The notes below the pieces were generated by a model that had not been told where the DNA came from, ran no database searches, and saw only the letters and a program-made list of their open reading frames with translations. Source: Bacillota bacterium (GTDB taxonomy: Bacteria; Bacillota; Sulfobacillia; RBS10-35; JAJYVM01). From it: a DNA stretch of 9,389 bases. The stretch covers positions 1 through 9,389 of the forward strand of contig JAJYVM010000124.1 in NCBI GenBank assembly GCA_021792015.1, given 5' to 3'. A program made the translations under genes and the position numbers. Shown here in pieces: positions 4,570 through 9,389 of the stretch (positions are counted from its first letter, which is position 1; the number at the start of each line of letters is the position of its first letter).

Positions 4570-6420
4570 GTCTCGCGGTTGGTCGGATACGCCTGGATCG
4601 TGCCGGCACTGCCCCTTGCCGCGTACATCCTGCACGTCTTTGTGGGCCGGCGGCTGAAGGAGCGGGCCGCCTATTTCGGCGTCGTGGCCATGGGGCTGGC
4701 CAGCGTCCTCGGCGTCACCATCCTGGTGCAGGCGGCCGGCGGCGCATCCGCGCACGTCAGCGTGCCCTGGCTGCAGATCGGGCGCTACAGCGTGCCGATG
4801 GGCTTCACCGTCGATCCGCTGTCCGCTGTGACGATGGCCATGGTCACGGTCGTCTCCTGGATGATCGAGATCTACTCGCTGGGCTACATGCACAACGACC
4901 CGGACTTCAACCGCTTCTTCGCCAACGTGAACCTGTTCGTCGCCGGGATGCTGACCGCGGTCATCGCGGACAACTTCCTGCTGTTCTTCATGGCGTGGGA
5001 GATCATGGGCCTCTGCAGCTACCTGCTGATCTGCCACTGGTATCGTGATTCGAGCAACGCGCGCGCCGCGACCAAGGCCTTCCTGGTCACCCGCATCGGC
5101 GACGTGGGCCTGCTGGCGGGCATATGGTGGATCTTCTCCATCACGCACAGCTTTCAGTTCAGCCAGCTGGCCCCGGCCCTGCACGCGGCGGCCCTGGCCC
5201 CGGCGGCGCTCACGGCCATCGCCCTGCTGGTCTTCCTCGGCCCCGTCGGCAAGTCGGCCCAGATCCCCCTGCAGATCTGGCTGCCCGACGCCATGGCCGG
5301 CCCGACGCCCATCAGCGCCCTGATCCACGCCGCGACCATGGTGGCCGTCGGCGTCTACCTGGTGGCGCGCACCTACCCGATCTTCCAGCTGGCGCCGGGC
5401 GCCCTGGTCTGGATCGGCTATATCGGCGCCATCACGGCCTTCATGGCGGCGAGCATCGCCTGCGTGCAGACCGACATCAAGAAGGTGCTGGCCTACTCGA
5501 CGATCAGCCAGCTCGGCTACATGATGCTGGGCATGGGCGTGGCCGGCTCGATGGTCGCCGGCATGTTCCACCTGATCTCGCACGCCTTCTTCAAGGGCCT
5601 GCTCTTCCTCGCCGCCGGCTCGATCATCCACGCGGTGGAGACGCAGGAGATGCACCGCATGGGCGGCCTCTTCCGCAAGATGAAGGCCACCTCGATCACC
5701 TTCATCATCGGTGCGCTGGCCCTGGCCGGCATTCCGCCCTTCTCGGGCTACTTCAGCAAGGATCCCATCCTGAGCGCCGCGGCCGCCTCGCCCTACCCGC
5801 TGATGTTCTGGCTGGGCGTGCTGGGCGCGTTCCTCACGGCCTACTACATGACGCGGGCCTGCCTGCTGACCTTCTTCGGCAAGCCGCGCGACCAGCACGT
5901 GTACGAGCATGCGCATGAATCCCCGGCGGTGATGACCGTGCCGCTCTGGGTGCTCGCCGTGCCGGCGGCCCTGCTGGGCCTGTTCGCCGCGGGCGCCTTC
6001 CGCAGCTTCCTGGCCCCCGGCTACGTGCCCCCAAGCGGCGGCCCGGCGGCCAGCGCCCTCACATTGGCCCTGCCGCTGCTCGGCGTGCTGGTTGGCGCGC
6101 TGATCTACGGCGGCGGCCGCACGGCCTTCCGCGTCGCTGCCATCCGGGCGCTGCGCCCGCTCTACGTGTTCCTCAAGCAGAAGTGGTACTTCGACCAGCT
6201 CGGTCTCGCCCTGATGTACATCGCCCTGGGCGTGGCCTGGATCGTGGCCGCCTTCGACCGCTACGTCGTGGACGGCATCGTGAACGGCCTCGGCGCCCTG
6301 GCGGGGCTGCTCGGCCGCGCCACGCGCACGCTGGCGGACGGCAGCGCCCAGGCATATATGCTCACGCTCTTGCTGGCGGTGGCGGTCGGCCTGATCGCGC
6401 TGCAGCTCATTGGAGGGTAG
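4567..6420 (+). CDS. nuoL: NADH-quinone oxidoreductase subunit L (distal antiporter-like subunit)
   Basis: NuoL is the outermost of the three Mrp-antiporter-like proton channels of complex I. The protein is 617 residues, the usual length. Channel residues match E. coli NuoL: E145 in TM5 (AWEIMGLCSYLLI), K229 in TM7 (GPVGKSAQIPLQIWLPDAM), H254 in TM8 (ALIHAATMV), histidines 335 and 339 (FHLISHAFFK), and K398 in TM12 (GYFSKDPIL). The C-terminal part carries the motifs KWYFDQL (near 540) and DRYVVDGIVNGLG (near 565-577), which belong to the long lateral amphipathic helix, followed by a final hydrophobic helix (near 597-614). The start is GTG 4567, or TTG 4579. nuoM follows after three bases, with its Shine-Dalgarno (GGAGGG, 6412-6417) inside the end of nuoL. 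No channel residue looks abnormal. Confidence 0.96.
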   Translation: MVSRLVGYAWIVPALPLAAYILHVFVGRRLKERAAYFGVVAMGLASVLGVTILVQAAGGASAHVSVPWLQIGRYSVPMGFTVDPLSAVTMAMVTVVSWMIEIYSLGYMHNDPDFNRFFANVNLFVAGMLTAVIADNFLLFFMAWEIMGLCSYLLICHWYRDSSNARAATKAFLVTRIGDVGLLAGIWWIFSITHSFQFSQLAPALHAAALAPAALTAIALLVFLGPVGKSAQIPLQIWLPDAMAGPTPISALIHAATMVAVGVYLVARTYPIFQLAPGALVWIGYIGAITAFMAASIACVQTDIKKVLAYSTISQLGYMMLGMGVAGSMVAGMFHLISHAFFKGLLFLAAGSIIHAVETQEMHRMGGLFRKMKATSITFIIGALALAGIPPFSGYFSKDPILSAAAASPYPLMFWLGVLGAFLTAYYMTRACLLTFFGKPRDQHVYEHAHESPAVMTVPLWVLAVPAALLGLFAAGAFRSFLAPGYVPPSGGPAASALTLALPLLGVLVGALIYGGGRTAFRVAAIRALRPLYVFLKQKWYFDQLGLALMYIALGVAWIVAAFDRYVVDGIVNGLGALAGLLGRATRTLADGSAQAYMLTLLLAVAVGLIALQLIGG

Positions 6421-6423
6421 CGG

Positions 6424-7887
6424 ATGCTTTCGGTCGCGGTCTTCCTGCCGCTATTCGGGGCGCTCGTGCTCCTGTTCGTCCCCGAGGCGCAGCGTCGGGC
6501 CGTCCGGGCGATCGCCCTGGTCTTCCTGTCGCTGTCGGCCCTTGCGGTCCTGCTGATCGCCATCGGCTTTCACGCGGGGCAGGGCCTGCAGTTCGTGGAG
6601 GACGTGCCGTGGATGCCGGCCCTGCACGTGAACTACTTCCTGGCCGTCGACGGCCTGTCGCTGGTGATGCTGGGCCTGACGGCGCTGCTGGGCCTCATCG
6701 CCGCCATCGCCGCCCACGGCATCACCGAGCGGACCAAGCTCTTCTTCATCCTCTTCCTGCTGCTGCAGACGGCGCTGCTCGGCATCTTCTGCGCCGAGGA
6801 CCTGATCCTGTTCATGTTCTTCTTCGACGTGATGCTGATCCCGATGTACTTCATGATCGGCATCTGGGGCTCCGGCCGCCGCGAGTACTCGGCCGTGAAG
6901 TTCCTGATCTACACGATCATCGGCAGCGTCGTGATGCTGATCGGCATCCTGGCCCTGTACTTCCACACCGGCCAACAGACGTTCTCGATCCCTGAGCTGG
7001 CGCGCCTGGTCGCCTCGCGGCGGCTGCCGGTGGTGTGGGAGGACTGGATCTTCCTGGCCATCGTCGCCGGCTTCCTCATCAAGCTGGGGATCGTGCCCCT
7101 GCACACCTGGCTGCCCGACGCCTACGTCGATGCCCCGATCCCGGCCTCGCTGATCCTGGCCGGCGTCATGTCCAAGGTTGGCGCCTACGGCCTGCTGCGG
7201 GTCTCGCAGTACCTGCTGCCGAGCGCGGCCCAGCACTTCGCGGCGCTGCTGGCCGTGCTCGGCGTGATCACCATCGTGTACGGCGCCCTGGCCGCGACGG
7301 CCCAGCACGACTTCAAGAAGCTCGTCGCCTTCTCGTCGGTCAGCCACATGGGCTTCGTGCTCCTCGGCATCGCCGCCGGCACGCAGCTGGCCATCACCGG
7401 CGCCATCTTCGAGATGGTCTCGCACGGCCTCGTGGTCGGCATGCTGTTCCTGCTGGTCGGTGTGATCTACGAGCGCACGCACACGCGGGAGCTGAGCCGC
7501 TTCGGCGGGATGTACGCCAGCCTCGGCAGCGGCGGCGGCATCCTCGGCTTCGCGGCCATGGCCAACCTCGGCCTGCCCGCCCTGTCCGGCTTCATCGGCG
7601 AGTTCTTCGTGCTGGCGGGCGCCTTCACGGTCTTCCGCACGGAGGTCTTCTGGGCCATCCTCGGCATCGTGCTGATCGCGGGCTACAACCTCTGGATGCT
7701 CCAGAAGATCCTGATGGGCCCTGAGCGCGAGGAGTGGAAGGGCCTGCCCGCCATCAACGGGCGCGAGCTCGTCACCCTGGTGCCGCTCATGGCCCTGTGT
7801 GTCCTGCTCGGGCTCTTCCCGAACTCGATCATCCACGTCTTGCACCTGCCGGTGCAGCAGCTCGTGGCGCACCTGGGAGGCCAGTAG
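6424..7887 (+). CDS. nuoM: NADH-quinone oxidoreductase subunit M (middle antiporter-like subunit)
   Basis: NuoM is the middle antiporter-like proton channel, homologous to NuoL and NuoN. The protein is 487 residues, a normal length, with about fourteen hydrophobic segments. Family motifs include HTWLPDAY (227-234), FSSVSHMGF (303-311) and MVSHGLVVGMLFL (331-343). Residues matching E. coli channel positions are K220 in TM7 (FLIKLGIVPLH), K251 in TM8 (GVMSKVGAYG) and E393 in TM12 (GFIGEFF). The oddity is TM5: the motif that normally reads FFE.MLIPMY reads FFFDVMLIPMY, placing Asp at 135 (GAC, 6826-6828) where E. coli has Glu144. The acid is kept but its side chain is shorter. ATG 6424 is 6 bases after GGAGGG and 3 bases after the nuoL stop, so translation is probably coupled. 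Confidence 0.96.
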   Translation: MLSVAVFLPLFGALVLLFVPEAQRRAVRAIALVFLSLSALAVLLIAIGFHAGQGLQFVEDVPWMPALHVNYFLAVDGLSLVMLGLTALLGLIAAIAAHGITERTKLFFILFLLLQTALLGIFCAEDLILFMFFFDVMLIPMYFMIGIWGSGRREYSAVKFLIYTIIGSVVMLIGILALYFHTGQQTFSIPELARLVASRRLPVVWEDWIFLAIVAGFLIKLGIVPLHTWLPDAYVDAPIPASLILAGVMSKVGAYGLLRVSQYLLPSAAQHFAALLAVLGVITIVYGALAATAQHDFKKLVAFSSVSHMGFVLLGIAAGTQLAITGAIFEMVSHGLVVGMLFLLVGVIYERTHTRELSRFGGMYASLGSGGGILGFAAMANLGLPALSGFIGEFFVLAGAFTVFRTEVFWAILGIVLIAGYNLWMLQKILMGPEREEWKGLPAINGRELVTLVPLMALCVLLGLFPNSIIHVLHLPVQQLVAHLGGQ

Positions 7888-7890
7888 CCG

Positions 7891-9339
7891 ATGCCGGTTG
7901 ACTTCGGTTCCGTCGGGCCGGAGATCGTCCTCGCGGGCACGGGGATGCTGCTGATCCTGCTTTCCGCGTTCGTGGCCAAGGAGCGCCAGCGGCCGCTCGC
8001 GTACGTCGGCATCCTCGGCATCCTGGTCGCCCTGGCCCTGAGCTGGGCCGATTCCGGCGCCACGGGCACCGCGCTCGCGGGCATGGTGCGCCTGGACCCC
8101 ATCAGCACCTTCTTCCGCGTCACGTTCCTGGCCGCCGCCCTGGTCGTGGCCCTTACGGGCCTCGACTTCGTGCAGTCGCGCGGGGTCAGCGTCGGCGAGT
8201 TCTACGCGCTGCTGCTTTTGGCCACCACCGGCGCGATCCTCATGGCCCTGGCCTGGGACATCGTCATGCTCTACATCGGCCTCGAGCTGCTCTCCGTGCT
8301 CTCGTACGTGCTGGCCGGGTTCTTTCGCGAGGATCCCAAGAGCAACGAGGCCGGCATCAAGTACTTCCTGAACGGCGCCCTGGCCTCGGCCGTGCTGCTG
8401 TTCGGCCTGTCCATGGTCTACGGCCTGACCGGCACCACATCCATCCCCGGCATCGCCGCCGGCCTCGGCAGGGCCGTGCAGGGACCCATGGCCCCCGTGG
8501 CGCTGCTGGCCCTGGGCTTCATCCTCGGCGCCCTGGCCTTCAAGGTCGCGGCCGTGCCGTTCCACCTCTGGGCGCCCGACACCTACGAGGGCGCGCCGAC
8601 CCCGTTCGCCGGGTTCCTCGCCGCCGTGTCCGAGGGTGCCGGCATGGCTGCGATCATCCGCATCGTCTTCACGGGCATGGCGCCGCTGTCCTCGAGCTTC
8701 GGCGTCTGGATCGCCGTGCTGGCCGCGCTCACCATGACCGTGGGCAACGTGACCGCCCTCTGGCAGACCAACTTCAAGCGCCTGATGGCGTACTCGTCCG
8801 TGGCCCAGGTCGGCTACATCCTGGTCGGCCTGGCCGTGGTGACGCGGGAGGGCATCTCCTCGGTCCTGTTCTACCTGTTCGCCTACCTGTTCATGACCCT
8901 GGGCGTCTTCGCCGTGATCGCGGCCCTCTCCGTGCAGGGCCAGGGCGAGGACATCGCCGACTACGCCGGCCTCGGCCAGCGCAACCCCTGGATGGCCGGC
9001 CTTCTGACGCTGTTCATGGCCTCGCTGGTCGGCATCCCGACGACGGCCGGCTTCATGGCCAAGCTCGGCCTGATCTCGGCCTCGGTCAGCGGCGGTTACA
9101 CCTGGCTGGCCCTGTTCCTGGCCGTGAACTCGGCGATCTCGGTGGGGTACTACTGGAACGTGGTGCGCAACATGTGGCTGCGGCCAAGCCCGGAGGGCGC
9201 GGTGCCGGCGCGTCGCGCCACGAGCGCGGCGGCGGGCCTCGGCCTGGCGGTGGCGGCCGTGGGCGTGCTGGTGATCGGGCTGCTGCCGAACACGTTCTAC
9301 GTCTTCGCGCACTGGGCCAGCTTCATCCCCGGCCACTGA
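7891..9339 (+). CDS. nuoN: NADH-quinone oxidoreductase subunit N (proximal antiporter-like subunit)
   Basis: NuoN is the antiporter-like channel nearest NuoK. The protein is 482 residues, normal for the family. Matches to E. coli channel residues are E132 in TM5 (YIGLELLSVLSYVL; Glu133), K218 in TM7 (LAFKVAAVPFHLWAPDTYEG; Lys217) and K391 in TM12 (TTAGFMAKLGLI; Lys395); the helix 6 lysine is K157. The TM8 position, Lys247 in E. coli (ATASKIAIF), is Glu here: E248 in AAVSEGAGMAA (GAG, 8632-8634). The alignment is anchored on both sides by GAPTPFAGFL and by TNFKRLMAYSS, so a misaligned gap is unlikely. ATG 7891 is 3 bases after the nuoM stop, with GGGAGG at 7875-7880. It is the last gene before a terminator-like hairpin. 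Confidence 0.96.
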   Translation: MPVDFGSVGPEIVLAGTGMLLILLSAFVAKERQRPLAYVGILGILVALALSWADSGATGTALAGMVRLDPISTFFRVTFLAAALVVALTGLDFVQSRGVSVGEFYALLLLATTGAILMALAWDIVMLYIGLELLSVLSYVLAGFFREDPKSNEAGIKYFLNGALASAVLLFGLSMVYGLTGTTSIPGIAAGLGRAVQGPMAPVALLALGFILGALAFKVAAVPFHLWAPDTYEGAPTPFAGFLAAVSEGAGMAAIIRIVFTGMAPLSSSFGVWIAVLAALTMTVGNVTALWQTNFKRLMAYSSVAQVGYILVGLAVVTREGISSVLFYLFAYLFMTLGVFAVIAALSVQGQGEDIADYAGLGQRNPWMAGLLTLFMASLVGIPTTAGFMAKLGLISASVSGGYTWLALFLAVNSAISVGYYWNVVRNMWLRPSPEGAVPARRATSAAAGLGLAVAAVGVLVIGLLPNTFYVFAHWASFIPGH

Positions 9340-9367
9340 CGGACCGCCCGAACTGCGAGGTCGTGAA

Positions 9368-9389
9368 GGACGGCGCGTAGGCGCCGTCC
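9368..9389 (+). terminator. Probable operon terminator hairpin, cut by the window edge
   Basis: GGACGGCGC (9368-9376) and GCGCCGTCC (9381-9389) form a perfect 9-bp stem with a GTAG loop, 28 bases after the nuoN stop. The stem ends at the last base of the window, so a following T run, which would make it a Rho-independent terminator, cannot be seen. Its position after the last nuo gene supports that role. Confidence 0.65.

Noticed and set aside
4406..4657. An 83-codon frame beginning at GTG 4406, directly after nuoK
   Set aside because: It runs into nuoL in another frame, its product is Cys/Arg/Trp-rich without motif, and the region is better explained as a structured spacer.
4249..5916. A 555-codon open frame on the - strand opposite nuoK and nuoL
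   Set aside because: Same antisense artefact: low-complexity, charged, without motifs, and overlapping conserved + strand genes.
6451..9336. A 961-codon open frame on the - strand opposite nuoM and nuoN
   Set aside because: It is antisense to two well-recognised genes. Its product is rich in His, Asp, Gln, Arg and Gly with no domain. In GC-rich DNA with C or G at codon position 3, one antisense frame rarely meets stop codons, so its length means little.
4567..9339. Repeated sequence among nuoL, nuoM and nuoN as a recent duplication
   Set aside because: The three proteins are ancient paralogues of the antiporter family and share only motif-level similarity, so no recent duplication is indicated.

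Overview
This window is most of one operon for respiratory complex I (proton-pumping NADH:quinone oxidoreductase, the nuo genes), all on the + strand: nuoC (5'-truncated by the window edge), nuoD, nuoH, nuoI, nuoJ, nuoK, nuoL, nuoM and nuoN, followed by a hairpin that looks like the operon terminator at the right edge. The nine subunits are recognised from family motifs and key residues. I see no mobile element, CRISPR array, tRNA, rRNA or second system.

The DNA is very GC-rich. Third codon positions are almost all G or C (97% in nuoK by my count). Starts are ATG or GTG, and most genes have a strong Shine-Dalgarno sequence (GAGGTGA, GGGAGGTGA). The order D-H, without nuoE, nuoF and nuoG between them, is the arrangement known from many Firmicutes, Chloroflexota, cyanobacteria and archaea, and differs from E. 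coli and Thermus. A high-GC Terrabacteria-type bacterium (for example a Symbiobacterium/Thermaerobacter-like or Chloroflexota-like lineage) is a reasonable but weak guess. Genus or phylum cannot be fixed from this window.

Layout: 1-594 end of nuoC, entering through an Ala/Pro-rich linker; 595-673 a G-rich leader to nuoD; 674-1813 nuoD; 1814-2030 a 217-base gap that carries a doubtful 74-codon frame and a hairpin; 2031-2990 nuoH and 2998-3489 nuoI, tightly spaced; 3490-3566 a gap with two hairpins; 3567-4094 nuoJ and 4091-4405 nuoK, overlapping by ATGA; 4406-4566 a 161-base structured gap; 4567-9339 nuoL, nuoM and nuoN with 3-base gaps; 9368-9389 a hairpin.

Together NuoC, NuoD and NuoI form the peripheral connecting module: NuoI carries two [4Fe-4S] clusters toward the quinone, and NuoD with NuoH forms the quinone pocket. 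NuoH, J, K, L, M and N form the membrane arm, with L, M and N as the three antiporter-like proton channels. The quinone-site and most proton-channel residues are intact. Two deviate from the E. coli pattern: the TM5 glutamate of NuoM is aspartate (D135), and the TM8 lysine of NuoN is glutamate (E248). These, the structured gaps that divide the operon into translational blocks, and the truncated NuoC linker are the points worth checking. Otherwise this is an ordinary, intact housekeeping operon.
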